From Pseudomonas fluvialis (GTDB lineage: Bacteria; Pseudomonadota; Gammaproteobacteria; Pseudomonadales; Pseudomonadaceae): a DNA stretch of 64,000 bases. The position numbers and the translations under genes are program-made. The DNA is taken from the NCBI RefSeq assembly GCF_002234375.1, contig NZ_NMQV01000024.1, positions 1 through 64,000 of the forward strand, given 5' to 3'. This document shows positions 36,945 to 46,050 of this stretch, in pieces. Each line of letters starts with the position of its first letter. Position 1 is the stretch's first letter. Under the pieces are notes generated by a model. The model saw only the letters and a list, made by a program, of their open reading frames with translations, did not search any database and was not told the DNA's origin.

Positions 36945-38715
36945 GCAGATCGACTGGCAACAGATCCGCCAGCTGGCGCTGCGCCACCGCAAGGCCTTGT
37001 GGCTGGCCAACCTGACCGCCGTGCTGGCCACCCTGTGCAGCGTGCCGATTCCTTTGCTGTTGCCGCTGCTGGTCGATGAGGTCCTGCTGGGGGAGGGGGA
37101 TGCCGCGCTGCGCCTGATGGATCACCTGCTGCCGGATGCCTGGCAGCAGGCTGCCGGCTATATCGGCTTGATGCTCCTGCTGACCTTGCTGATGCGCAGC
37201 ATGGCCTTGCTGCTCAATGTATTGCAGGCGCGCCTGTTTGCCCGACTGTCCAAGGATGTGGTGTATCGTCTGCGCCTGCGCCTGATCGAGCGGCTCAAGC
37301 GGATTTCCCTGGGCGAATATGAAAACCTCGGTGGCGGCACCGTGAGTGCTCACCTGGTCACCGACCTGGACACCCTGGACAAGTTTGTCGGCGAGACGCT
37401 CAGTCGCTTCCTGGTGGCGGTGCTGACCTTGCTGGGTACCTCGCTGATCCTACTGTGGATGCATTGGCAGCTGGCGGTACTGATCCTGTTGTTCAACCCG
37501 CTGGTGATCTACGCCACGGTGCAACTGGGCAAGCGGGTCAAGCATCTGAAGAAGCTGGAAAACGACAGCACCGCGCGCTTCACCCAGGCCTTGACCGAGA
37601 CGCTGGAGGCTATTCAGGAAATCCGTGCGGGGAACCGCCAGGGCTTTTTCCTCGGTCGCCTAGGCCAGCGCGCCCGTGAGGTACGCGACCGGGCCGTGGC
37701 CTCGCAATGGAAAAGCGATGCCTCGGGGCGTGCCAGCGGCCTGTTGTTTCAATTCGGTATTGACCTGTTCCGCGCCGCCGCCATGCTGACCGTGCTGTTG
37801 TCCGACCTGTCGATCGGACAGATGCTCGCGGTATTCAGCTACCTGTGGTTCATGATCGGTCCTGTCGAACAACTGCTGGGCTTGCAGTACGCCTATTACG
37901 GTGCGGGTGCTGCGCTGCAGCGCATCAACGAGCTGTTGGCGCGGGCCGACGAACCGGCCTATGTGGGGCGCCATGATCCCTTCGCCGGTCAGCAGAGCGT
38001 GTCCATTGAAGTCAGCGGGCTGCGCTTTGCCTACCGCGACGAGCCCGTGCTGGATGGTTTGAGCCTGCACATTGCGGCCGGCGAGAAGGTGGCCCTGGTG
38101 GGCGCTTCAGGCGGCGGTAAAAGTACCCTGGTGCAGCTGTTGCTGGGGCTTTATCAGGCGCAGGACGGGCGGATCGCTTACGGTGGCGTGGCTATCGAGG
38201 AGATTGGCCTGGAGCAGGTGCGTGATGCCGTGGCCGTGGTGCTCCAGCATCCGGCACTGTTCAACGACACGGTGCGGGCCAACCTGTGCATGGGGCGCGA
38301 ACGCTCCGATCAACAATGCTGGCAGGCCCTGCAGATTGCCCAGTTGCGTGAGACCATTGCCGCCTTGCCGGATGGCCTGGACAGCATCGTGGGACGGGCC
38401 GGCGTGCGGCTTTCTGGCGGGCAACGCCAGCGCCTGGCGATTGCCCGCATGGTGTTGGCCGATCCCAAGGTGGTGATTCTCGACGAGGCCACATCAGCAC
38501 TGGATGCCGCTACCGAGTATGCCCTGCACCAGGCACTCGACAGCTTCCTGGCTGGTCGCACCACACTGATCATTGCCCATCGGCTGTCGGCGGTTAAACA
38601 GGCTGACCGGGTCCTGGTGTTCGATGGCGGGCGGATTGCCGAACAGGGTGAGCACCAGGCCCTGATCGCCGAAGGCGGACTGTATGCCAAGCTGTATGGC
38701 CACCTGCAGCATTAA
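36937..38715 (+). CDS. ABC exporter, fused permease and ATPase
   Basis: This 592-aa half-transporter has six membrane helices in the N-terminal half (from ANLTAVLATLCSVPIPLLLPLL) and an ATPase domain with Walker A GASGGGKST (about aa 390), signature LSGGQRQRLAIARM, Walker B VVILDEATSALD and the H-loop IIAHRLS. It should act as a homodimer. The class includes lipid and multidrug exporters of the MsbA type; the substrate is not evident. ATG 36937 lies inside the end of the DsbA-like gene, so translation is coupled. Confidence 0.9.
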   Translation: MPEQIDWQQIRQLALRHRKALWLANLTAVLATLCSVPIPLLLPLLVDEVLLGEGDAALRLMDHLLPDAWQQAAGYIGLMLLLTLLMRSMALLLNVLQARLFARLSKDVVYRLRLRLIERLKRISLGEYENLGGGTVSAHLVTDLDTLDKFVGETLSRFLVAVLTLLGTSLILLWMHWQLAVLILLFNPLVIYATVQLGKRVKHLKKLENDSTARFTQALTETLEAIQEIRAGNRQGFFLGRLGQRAREVRDRAVASQWKSDASGRASGLLFQFGIDLFRAAAMLTVLLSDLSIGQMLAVFSYLWFMIGPVEQLLGLQYAYYGAGAALQRINELLARADEPAYVGRHDPFAGQQSVSIEVSGLRFAYRDEPVLDGLSLHIAAGEKVALVGASGGGKSTLVQLLLGLYQAQDGRIAYGGVAIEEIGLEQVRDAVAVVLQHPALFNDTVRANLCMGRERSDQQCWQALQIAQLRETIAALPDGLDSIVGRAGVRLSGGQRQRLAIARMVLADPKVVILDEATSALDAATEYALHQALDSFLAGRTTLIIAHRLSAVKQADRVLVFDGGRIAEQGEHQALIAEGGLYAKLYGHLQH

Positions 38716-38755
38716 CAGCCCGTTGTACATCGACTGAGCTTTGCAACGATTTCGG

Positions 38756-38869
38756 CTAATTCAGCCACAGGCCGAGGTTTGGCAGTACCAGTAGCATCAG
38801 TACCACGGTCAGTATCAGGCTGGCCTGGCGCCATTTGGCGTCGCTAGGCTTTGCAGGGTGTTTGAACAT
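38756..38869 (-). CDS. 37-residue membrane protein
   Basis: A short frame encodes 37 residues with a basic N-terminus (MFKHPAKPSDAKWRQ) and one hydrophobic helix (ASLILTVVLMLLVLPNLGLW). The codon use is Pseudomonas-like, and AAGGC lies upstream of the ATG. Such one-helix proteins are often missed. It lies just past the ABC transporter on the other strand. Function unknown. Confidence 0.55.
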   Translation of the reverse strand: MFKHPAKPSDAKWRQASLILTVVLMLLVLPNLGLWLN

Positions 38870-39257
38870 GACGGCGTGCCTTGTTGTTCTTGTGAGTGGA
38901 GGCGCACACAGCTCGTCGAGCACCGTCCCGGTAGATCCCGGGCAGCACCGGGAGTCCTTGTTCTGTTCACCCTAGATGGCTTGCTGTGAACGGGTTAGAA
39001 CGCTTTGCCACAAGACATTGCCGGCTTGTAATGGCTGGCTATTCCGCTGAGCTCTAGGCGTCGCTGTAGTAGGCACGGCAGAGCCTTTGGCCGGTTTTTT
39101 AGGCTATGTCCAGGCCGGTTGACCATTCGTCTGAGCCGAGCGGTCAATCGGCCTGAGCATTTCGGTCATTGAGTGGGCTTGCCGTGCGCGTAAGGTAGGG
39201 AACCACGCAACCGCCTGCCGGTGTGCTCCAAGAACAACGTCAAGACGAGAGAACGCC
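38870..39257. other. Upstream region of the thiolase-FadB operon
   Basis: This 388-base region has no gene. It has a hairpin (TCCCGGT 38926-38932 / ACCGGGA 38947-38953) and a TTGACC...GGTCAA dyad at about 39119-39146 that could be an operator for the rightward operon. The base composition is lower in G+C than in the flanking genes. No regulator match is claimed. Confidence 0.4.
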
Positions 39258-40463
39258 ATGACCGAAGCTTATATTTTCGATGCCGTGCGCACGCCGCGCG
39301 GCAAGGGCAAGAAGGACGGCGCGCTGTACAGCGTCAAGCCGGTCGATCTGCTGGCCGGACTGCTCAAGGCCCTGGAGAAGCGCAACGCGCTGGATACCAG
39401 CCAGGTCGACGATATCGTTCTCGGCTGCGTGACCCCGGTGGGCGACCAGGGTGCCGATATCGCCAAGACCGCCGCGCTGGTGGCTGACTGGGATGAAACC
39501 GTGTCGGGCGTGCAGCTCAACCGTTTCTGCGCCTCGGGTCTGGAGGCAGTGAACCTCGGCGCCATGAAGGTGCGTTCGGGCTTCGAGGACCTGGTGGTGG
39601 TCGGCGGCGTGGAATCCATGTCGCGCATCCCCATGGGCTCCGATGGTGGCGCCTGGGCGATGGACCCGGCGACCAACATGCACACCAATTTCGTGCCACA
39701 GGGCGTGGGCGCGGATCTGATCGCCACCCTCGAAGGCTTCTCGCGCCAAGACGTCGACGGCTTTGCCCTGCGCTCGCAGCAGAAGGCCGCCCGCGCCAGC
39801 GCCGATGGTTCCTTCCAGAAATCCCTGGTGCCGGTGCTGGATCAGAACGGCATCGTCATCCTCGACCGCGACGAATTTATCCGTGGTGACAGCACGCTGG
39901 AGGGCTTGGGCAAGCTCAAGCCCAGCTTCGAGATGATGGGGCAGATGGGCTTCGACGCCACGGCCCTGCGCAAGTACTCCCACGTTGAGTGCATCAACCA
40001 CGTGCACACGCCGGGCAACAGCTCGGGCATCGTCGATGGTGCGGCGCTGATGCTGATCGGCTCCGAAGCCAAGGGCAAGGAGCTGGGTCTGAAACCCCGT
40101 GCGCGCATCGTCGCCACCGCCGTCACCAGTACCGACCCGACCATCATGCTCACCGGCCCGGCGCCGGCCACGCGCAAGGCGCTGGCCAAGGCCGGGCTGT
40201 CGGTGGAAGACATTGACCTGTTCGAGGTCAACGAAGCGTTTGCCTCCGTCGTCATGAAGTTCATGAAGGACATGGGCGTGAGTGAGGACAAGGTCAACGT
40301 CAACGGCGGCTCCATCGCCATGGGCCACCCGCTGGGCGCCACCGGTTGCGCCATCCTCGGCACCCTGCTCGACGAGCTGGAGAAGCGCGAGCTGCGCTAC
40401 GGCCTGGCCACGCTGTGTGTCGGCGGCGGTATGGGCATCGCGACGATCATTGAAAGAGTTTGA
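39258..40463 (+). CDS. Acetyl-CoA C-acetyltransferase (thiolase)
   Basis: This 401-aa thiolase has the nucleophile Cys91 ([11 protein letters not shown]), NEAFAS, the conserved His in [14 protein letters not shown] and the second Cys387 in CVGGGMG. It cleaves 3-ketoacyl-CoA to acetyl-CoA in beta-oxidation, or runs in reverse. The FadB-like gene starts 17 bases later, making a two-gene operon like PA1736-PA1737 of P. aeruginosa. It is not the classical fadBA order, where fadB comes first. Confidence 0.93.
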   Translation: MTEAYIFDAVRTPRGKGKKDGALYSVKPVDLLAGLLKALEKRNALDTSQVDDIVLGCVTPVGDQGADIAKTAALVADWDETVSGVQLNRFCASGLEAVNLGAMKVRSGFEDLVVVGGVESMSRIPMGSDGGAWAMDPATNMHTNFVPQGVGADLIATLEGFSRQDVDGFALRSQQKAARASADGSFQKSLVPVLDQNGIVILDRDEFIRGDSTLEGLGKLKPSFEMMGQMGFDATALRKYSHVECINHVHTPGNSSGIVDGAALMLIGSEAKGKELGLKPRARIVATAVTSTDPTIMLTGPAPATRKALAKAGLSVEDIDLFEVNEAFASVVMKFMKDMGVSEDKVNVNGGSIAMGHPLGATGCAILGTLLDELEKRELRYGLATLCVGGGMGIATIIERV

Positions 40464-40479
40464 GGCGGAGAGAAGAAAA

Positions 40480-42624
40480 ATGACTGACGCCATCCGTTAC
40501 GAAAAGGGCCAGGACAATATCGTCGTCCTGACCATGGACATGCCAGGCCAGAGCGCCAACACCATGAACGCGGTGTACCGCGAGGCCATGGGCAAGATTG
40601 TCGAGCGCCTGGAAGCCGAGAAGGATTCCATCGCCGGGGTCATCCTCACCTCCGCCAAGAAGACCTTCTTCGCCGGCGGCGACCTGAACGAGCTGATCAA
40701 GGTCACCAAGGCCGATGCCAAGCCGTTCTACGAGATGATCCTCAACATCAAGGGCCAGCTGCGCCGCCTGGAAACCCTGGGCAAGCCGGTGGTGGCCGCG
40801 ATCAATGGCGCGGCCCTCGGCGGCGGCTGGGAAATCGCCCTGGCCTGCCACCACCGCATCGCTCTGAACGATGCGAGCATCCAGATCGGCCTGCCAGAAG
40901 TGACCCTCGGTCTGCTGCCGGGCGGTGGCGGCGTGGTGCGCATGGTGCGCCTCCTCGGTCTGGAGAAGGCCCTGCCGTACCTGGCCGAAGGCAAGAAGGT
41001 ACGCCCGGACGCCGCGCTCAAGGCCGGCCTGATCCATGATCTGGCCGATAACGCCGACGAGATGCTGACCAAGGCCCGCGCCTGGATTGCCGCGAACCCC
41101 GCTGCCGTGCAGCCGTGGGACGTGAAGGGCTACAAGATTCCCGGCGGCACCCCGAGCACCCCGGCTGTGGCACAGATGCTGGCCATCGCCCCGAGCGTGC
41201 TGCGCGACAAGACCAAGGGCTGCTTTCCGGCGCCGGAGAAGATCATGTGCGCCGCCGTGGAAGGCGCGCAGGTGGACTTCGACACCGCGCAGCTGATCGA
41301 AGCGCGCTACTTCACCGAGCTGACCACCGGCCAGGTCGCCAAGAACATGATTGGCACCTTCTGGTTCCAGTTGAACGACATCAACGCCGGTAGTTCGCGC
41401 CCGCAGGGTTATCCCAAGTACCAGACCAAGAAGGTCGGCGTGCTCGGTGCCGGCATGATGGGCGCCGGTATCGCCTATGTGTCGGCCGCGGCCGGCATCG
41501 AGGTGGTGCTCAAGGACGTGTCCGTCGAAGCGGCGGAGAAGGGCAAGAGCTACTCGGCCAAGCTGCTGGATAAAAAGGTCAGCAAGGGCCATATGACGGC
41601 GGAGAAGCGCGACGCCTTCCTGGCCCGCATCAAGGCGACCGACAGCGAAGCCGACTTCGAGGGTTGCGACCTGATCATCGAAGCGGTGTTCGAGGACCGT
41701 AACCTCAAGGCCAAGGTCACTGCCGCCGCCGAGCGCGCCGCGCTGGCCGATGCCGTGATTGCTTCCAATACCTCGACCCTGCCAATCACCGGTCTGGCGA
41801 CTGCCGTGGCCAAGCCAGAGAAATTCATCGGTCTGCACTTCTTCAGCCCGGTCGACAAGATGCCGCTGGTGGAAATCATCAAGGGCGAGAAGACCAGCGA
41901 TGAGACCCTGGCGCGCGGCTTCGACTACGTGCTGCAGATCAAGAAGACCCCGATCGTCGTCAACGACAGCCGCGGCTTCTTCACCTCCCGCGTGTTCGGC
42001 ACCTTCACCAACGAAGGTATCGCCATGCTCGGCGAGGGCGTGAGCGCGGCGATGATCGAAAACGAAGCGCGCAAGGCCGGCATGCCGGTGGGCCCGCTGG
42101 CGATCAGCGACGAAGTGTCGATGAGCCTGATGGATCACATTCGCAGGCAGACCGTGGCTGACCTCGCCGCCGAAGGCAAGGCCATCCCCGAGCACCCGGC
42201 CTTCGCCGTGATCGACCTGATGCTGCAGGAGTACAAGCGTCCGGGCAAAGCCGCCGGCGGTGGCTTCTACGACTACCCGGCCGGTGGCAAGAAGCACCTG
42301 TGGCCGGAGCTCAAGGCGCGCTTCGAGAAAGCCGATGCGCAGATCTCCCAGGAGGACGTGCGTGACCGCATCCTGTTTATCCAGGCGATTGAAACGGTGA
42401 GATGCGTCGAAGAGGGCGTTTTGCTGTCGACCGCCGATGCCAATATCGGCTCGATCTTCGGCATCGGCTTTGCCGCGTGGACCGGTGGGGCGCTGCAGTT
42501 CATCAACCAGTATGGGGTGAAGGACTTCGTCGCCCGCGCCCAGTACCTGGCCGAGCAGTACGGCGAGCGCTTCCTGCCGCCTGCTCTGTTACTCGACAAA
42601 GCGGCGCGCAACGAGCTGTTCTGA
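40480..42624 (+). CDS. FadB/FadJ-type bifunctional enoyl-CoA hydratase / 3-hydroxyacyl-CoA dehydrogenase
   Basis: This 714-aa protein has an N-terminal crotonase domain (KKTFFAGGDLNELI, GAALGGGWEIALACHHRIA, LPEVTLGLLPGGGG) and an NAD-binding Rossmann domain with GAGMMGAGIAYVSAAAG near aa 320. C-terminal dehydrogenase domains follow (GLHFFSPVDKMPLVEI, DSRGFFTSRVF). ATG 40480 opens MTDAIRYEKGQ. It should carry out two successive beta-oxidation steps with the adjoining thiolase. Confidence 0.93.
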   Translation: MTDAIRYEKGQDNIVVLTMDMPGQSANTMNAVYREAMGKIVERLEAEKDSIAGVILTSAKKTFFAGGDLNELIKVTKADAKPFYEMILNIKGQLRRLETLGKPVVAAINGAALGGGWEIALACHHRIALNDASIQIGLPEVTLGLLPGGGGVVRMVRLLGLEKALPYLAEGKKVRPDAALKAGLIHDLADNADEMLTKARAWIAANPAAVQPWDVKGYKIPGGTPSTPAVAQMLAIAPSVLRDKTKGCFPAPEKIMCAAVEGAQVDFDTAQLIEARYFTELTTGQVAKNMIGTFWFQLNDINAGSSRPQGYPKYQTKKVGVLGAGMMGAGIAYVSAAAGIEVVLKDVSVEAAEKGKSYSAKLLDKKVSKGHMTAEKRDAFLARIKATDSEADFEGCDLIIEAVFEDRNLKAKVTAAAERAALADAVIASNTSTLPITGLATAVAKPEKFIGLHFFSPVDKMPLVEIIKGEKTSDETLARGFDYVLQIKKTPIVVNDSRGFFTSRVFGTFTNEGIAMLGEGVSAAMIENEARKAGMPVGPLAISDEVSMSLMDHIRRQTVADLAAEGKAIPEHPAFAVIDLMLQEYKRPGKAAGGGFYDYPAGGKKHLWPELKARFEKADAQISQEDVRDRILFIQAIETVRCVEEGVLLSTADANIGSIFGIGFAAWTGGALQFINQYGVKDFVARAQYLAEQYGERFLPPALLLDKAARNELF

Positions 42625-42633
42625 TCCGGGGAG

Positions 42634-42656
42634 CCGCCGACCTTGCCGGTCGGCGG
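42634..42656. terminator. Hairpin between FadB-like gene and yheU
   Basis: A perfect 9-bp stem (CCGCCGACC 42634-42642 / 42648-42656) with a 5-base loop lies between convergent genes, ten bases after the FadB-like stop. Only a short T run follows. Confidence 0.55.
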
Positions 42657-42920
42657 TTACCGGTCGTGGTCTTCCTGCTGCAGGCAGCGTAATTCATCCC
42701 GCCATGGCTTGGGCAGTTCATGCCAGGCCAGCAACTGGCATTGCTGGCTGTCCGGGTCATAGAGAATGGCTGCCTCGGCCTTTGCCAACGCCTGGCGTAC
42801 CCGTGCCACGCGTACCGGCAAGGGCGTTTCGTCACCGTGATCGGTGCCGTCACGGGTGACAAAATCCTCAATCAGGCGCGTCAGGGTGTCGTCAGCCAGT
42901 TGGTGATGGGGAATCAGCAT
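42657..42920 (-). CDS. yheU: YheU-family (UPF0270) protein
   Basis: This 87-aa protein begins MLIPHHQLADDTLTRLIEDFVTRDGTD, the conserved start of YheU/UPF0270 proteins, and includes VRQALAKAEAAILYD. The family has no assigned function. ATG 42920 is the family start; the longer in-frame frame to 43121 overlaps the regulator gene in another frame. It lies 31 bases after the CsoR-family gene. Confidence 0.88.
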   Translation of the reverse strand: MLIPHHQLADDTLTRLIEDFVTRDGTDHGDETPLPVRVARVRQALAKAEAAILYDPDSQQCQLLAWHELPKPWRDELRCLQQEDHDR

Positions 42921-42951
42921 GGTGTGGCTCGCTGCAAGGCCGGCGCGGGCA

Positions 42952-43221
42952 TCAGGTGTACTTGGTAAAGATGGCCCGTACCTGTGCCAGGGTTGCTGTG
43001 CTGTCCAGTTCAGGGTTGAGCACGGCTTCCTCAAGCAGGCAGGCAAGCATCTGCTGATAAGCCTTGTCCAGCGCCTTGCGGGAGGCGGCGAACTGTTGTG
43101 CGATGGCCTCGCAGTTGTCACCGCGGCGGATCATCGCCTGAATGCCACGAATCTGCCCTTCGATGCGCGCCAGGCGTTTGAGCATGGCGTCCTGATGGGC
43201 GGCGGCAATATTGTCGGTCAT
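42952..43221 (-). CDS. CsoR/RcnR/FrmR-family regulator with non-canonical ligands
   Basis: This 89-aa all-helical protein has the family core: LKRLARIEGQIRGIQAMI, then DNCEAIAQQFAASRKALDKAYQQML. Members sense Cu(I), Ni/Co, sulfide or formaldehyde through a Cys plus His/Cys at +25 and +29. Here Cys37 is present, but +25 is Leu62 and +29 is Ala66; a second Cys (Cys61) is at +24. It may therefore sense thiol chemistry or another ligand rather than copper. It overlaps the DUF3365 stop by 4 bases and probably regulates this small operon. Confidence 0.85.
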   Translation of the reverse strand: MTDNIAAAHQDAMLKRLARIEGQIRGIQAMIRRGDNCEAIAQQFAASRKALDKAYQQMLACLLEEAVLNPELDSTATLAQVRAIFTKYT

Positions 43222-43775
43222 GGGGTGTTCTCCACGGTTCGGCGCAGGCTGAAGGCGCCACGCAATTCACCCGCCTGGAAGCCGCGGGCCTGGTCGTCGG
43301 GGTAACGCTGGTCGATCAGGGTGGCTAGTTCTGCCTTGATTTCGCTGCCGTGGCAGGCCAGGCAGGGTTCACCGGTCGGGATGGCTTTCATGAAGCGAAA
43401 CTCGCCATCCAGGGTAGTGCTTGCGGTCATTTGGCTGAGGTCTTCGCCCGCCGCTGCCCGTTGCTGGAAGTCCAGCAGGGTTTGTAACTCCCAGGCGTCA
43501 GGGCGATTCGCCGGATTACGCACGCGCAGCGCTGTGCGAGCGACCTGCCAGCCCTGCTGGCTGTGCTCTGCGGCGATGCGTGGCGCCAGGGTCTGGCATG
43601 CCTGCACGGCCTGTGCCGGACCACCCTGTTCTACGGCCTGTTTGACGGTGGCTAGCAGTTGCTGTTGAAACGCCGGGATCAACTGCGCGGCCTGCTGCGC
43701 AAGGTGGCTATCGTCAGTGGTGGGCTGGGCCAGCGTCAGGCTGGGCAGGGCGGCAAGCAATAGGGCTAAACGCAT
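43218..43775 (-). CDS. Secreted DUF3365 (Tll0287-like) haem-binding protein
   Basis: This 185-aa protein has a signal peptide (ending LTLAQP) and a PAS-like DUF3365 domain ending in a covalent haem site CLACHG, then RYPDDQARGFQAGELRGAFS, a typical family tail. Such proteins are periplasmic redox or sensor modules. It is first in the leftward operon with the CsoR-family regulator and YheU; ATGA overlap with the regulator gene suggests that haem, redox state or sulfur chemistry is what the regulator answers to. Confidence 0.85.
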   Translation of the reverse strand: MRLALLLAALPSLTLAQPTTDDSHLAQQAAQLIPAFQQQLLATVKQAVEQGGPAQAVQACQTLAPRIAAEHSQQGWQVARTALRVRNPANRPDAWELQTLLDFQQRAAAGEDLSQMTASTTLDGEFRFMKAIPTGEPCLACHGSEIKAELATLIDQRYPDDQARGFQAGELRGAFSLRRTVENTP

Positions 43776-43857
43776 CGGCTTATCTCCGTCTCAGGATACT
43801 GCCGTGAGTATGTTTGCATTGCTACTTCCTGGCAATCGGCAATGGCCAGGCGCGGCA

Positions 43858-45822
43858 TCACGACTGTCCCCTGATCAGTTTGCGCAGCATGAAACGGTTG
43901 GGGTGACAGGCTTCGGCGACGGCGCGTGGCACGGGCAGCGGTTCCTGGTTGATCCAGCCCGCCAATAGTTCGCCAGCCATGGGGGCACTGAGCAGTCCTC
44001 GCGAACCATGAGCAGTGCTCAGGTACAACCCCTCCAGCCAGGGGCAGGGTGCATCCGGTTGCAGACGTGCATCACGTGCCAGTGCTTGGTAAGTCTGCTT
44101 GAAGCTATCGCTAGCAGCCAGCGGGCCGACCAGTGGCAGGTAATCGGGACTGGTGCAGCGGAATCCGGCGCGGCCGTCCAGGTGGCGGACGTCCAGCTCA
44201 TCCAGGCAAAGGCGTTCGGCCAGGTCAGGCGAGGTTTCCTGCAGCTGGCGCAGGTTGTCTTGATGTTCTTCTGGGCTCAGGGCCAGGTTTTCGCTGTGGA
44301 ACCTGAAGCTGGCGCCCAGGGTGTGCACGTCTCCCATGGGCGGAGCCACATAGCCTTCAGCGCAGACCACCGTACGCAGAGCACGACTGGCCGGGGTGAC
44401 GGGGACGCAGGTTACCTGGCCGCGAATTCGTTTGAGTGGCAGCTCGGCCTCGGGTAGCAGACGGTCGGCTTCGGCTGAGCTGGCCAGTACCAGTACCGGT
44501 GCGCTGGCCAGGACGTCGTTGCCTTGCCAGGCTTGCCACTGGCCATCGACGCGTTGCAGTCGACTGACTTCGCAGCCCAGGCGGACACGGATATTCGGGT
44601 GTTCAGCCAGTTGCCGGCACAGGCTGGGGGGATTGGCCCAGCCGGCTTGCGGATAGAACAGCCCACCCCAGGGCAGGGCCACGCCGGCCAGCGTCTCGGC
44701 TTCTGTCTGGCTGACCGGGTGCAGCAGGTCAGCAGGAAAAGCCTTGGCCAATTGCGCCTGGCGCTCGCGCTCCTTGTCGTCGTAGGCCAGTTGCAGCAAC
44801 CCGCAGGCTGACCAAGTGGTGCCCTCGGGAAGCTGCTGAAGCAGCCGACGGCTGTAGCCGAAGGCGCTGAGAATGTAGCGGGAGAGCGGCGTGTGATGCG
44901 CCGACAGCTTCATGTACAACATGCCCTGCGGGTTGCCGGAGGTTTCTCCGGCGAGCTGGTCGCGGCGTTCCAGTATCGTTACTTGCCAGCCGCGCCGGGC
45001 CAGGCTGGCTGCTGCCGAACAACCCGCCAAACCGGCACCGATGACCAGCGCCTGACGCTGCTCGCCAGACTGCGGTGGCCGTGCATACCAGGGCGCATGG
45101 GGATTTTGTGCCGGCCCACGGTAGTGGCCCGCGAGCATTTCGCGCTTGTGTCCGAAGCCCTTGACGCGGGCCACCGAGAAGCCGGCTTCCTGCAGTCCGC
45201 GCCGCACGAAGCCAGCGCTGGTGAAGGTGGCCAGTGTCGCGTCAGGTGCCGACAGACGGGCCAGTTCGGCGAACAGTTCGGCGCTCCACATTTGCGGATT
45301 CTTGGCTGGAGCAAAGCCGTCGAGGAACCAGGCATCCACCTGGGCATCCAGTTCGCGCAGGCTGTCCAGCGCATCGCCCAGCAGCAGGGTCAGGATGACT
45401 CGGCCCTTGGCTAGATGCAGGCGCTGGAAGCCGGGGTGAATGGCAATGTAATGGTTGAGCAGCTCGCTGCTGTAGTCAGCCAGTTCCGGCCAGAGCGCCA
45501 GGGCGCGACGCAAGTCATCCCGGCGCAGCGGGTATTTTTCCGTGCTGATGAAATGCAGTTGGCAGCCGTTAGGTGCATGCTGTTCGAACAATTGCCAGGC
45601 ACACAGCAGATTCAGCCCGGTACCGAAACCGGTTTCGCCGATGATCAGATGACTGCCGGGACTGAGTTGGGCAAAGCGCTCTGCCAGTTGGTTGTGTTGC
45701 AGGAATACATGGCGGGTTTCTTCCAGGCCGCTGGCTCGGGAGAAGTACACATCATCGAATTCGCTGGATAACGGCTGGCCTTGTTCATCCCAGTCGAGTC
45801 TGGCGCACTGAAAATCTGACAT
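43858..45822 (-). CDS. mnmC: Bifunctional tRNA mnm5s2U biosynthesis protein MnmC
   Basis: This 654-aa protein has an N-terminal SAM methyltransferase domain (IIGETGFGTGLNLLCAW, DAWFLDGFAPAKNPQMW) and a C-terminal FAD oxidase domain (ALVIGAGLAGCSAAASLARRG, then GNPQGMLYMKLS). It completes 5-methylaminomethyl-2-thiouridine at tRNA wobble position 34. ATG 45822 (MSDFQCARLDWD) matches the family start and length. The 366-base in-frame extension upstream is shadow sequence and overlaps the gacA leader. Confidence 0.93.
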   Translation of the reverse strand: MSDFQCARLDWDEQGQPLSSEFDDVYFSRASGLEETRHVFLQHNQLAERFAQLSPGSHLIIGETGFGTGLNLLCAWQLFEQHAPNGCQLHFISTEKYPLRRDDLRRALALWPELADYSSELLNHYIAIHPGFQRLHLAKGRVILTLLLGDALDSLRELDAQVDAWFLDGFAPAKNPQMWSAELFAELARLSAPDATLATFTSAGFVRRGLQEAGFSVARVKGFGHKREMLAGHYRGPAQNPHAPWYARPPQSGEQRQALVIGAGLAGCSAAASLARRGWQVTILERRDQLAGETSGNPQGMLYMKLSAHHTPLSRYILSAFGYSRRLLQQLPEGTTWSACGLLQLAYDDKERERQAQLAKAFPADLLHPVSQTEAETLAGVALPWGGLFYPQAGWANPPSLCRQLAEHPNIRVRLGCEVSRLQRVDGQWQAWQGNDVLASAPVLVLASSAEADRLLPEAELPLKRIRGQVTCVPVTPASRALRTVVCAEGYVAPPMGDVHTLGASFRFHSENLALSPEEHQDNLRQLQETSPDLAERLCLDELDVRHLDGRAGFRCTSPDYLPLVGPLAASDSFKQTYQALARDARLQPDAPCPWLEGLYLSTAHGSRGLLSAPMAGELLAGWINQEPLPVPRAVAEACHPNRFMLRKLIRGQS

Positions 45823-46050
45823 CACTGACCTATGAAACAGCAGGCGTCGCGAAACTGGACGCCAATTGAAAGAGTGGCAAGGATGCCCATGCTGCCGATA
45901 AATCGCCACCGTGACATTGACCACAGGCAAGTTGCCTGACGAGCAGTTGCAGTGCCAAGCCAGGCGAAACGTGTAGAATGCCGTCTGTCTCGTGCCCTGT
46001 GCACGACTGTGTCTCTTTGTTCGGCCGTGCGGCTGTGGGTGAGGTGATCG

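Noticed and set aside
40447..42297. 616-codon minus-strand frame opposite the FadB-like gene
   Set aside because: It is a shadow of a high-G+C gene with clear family motifs on the other strand.
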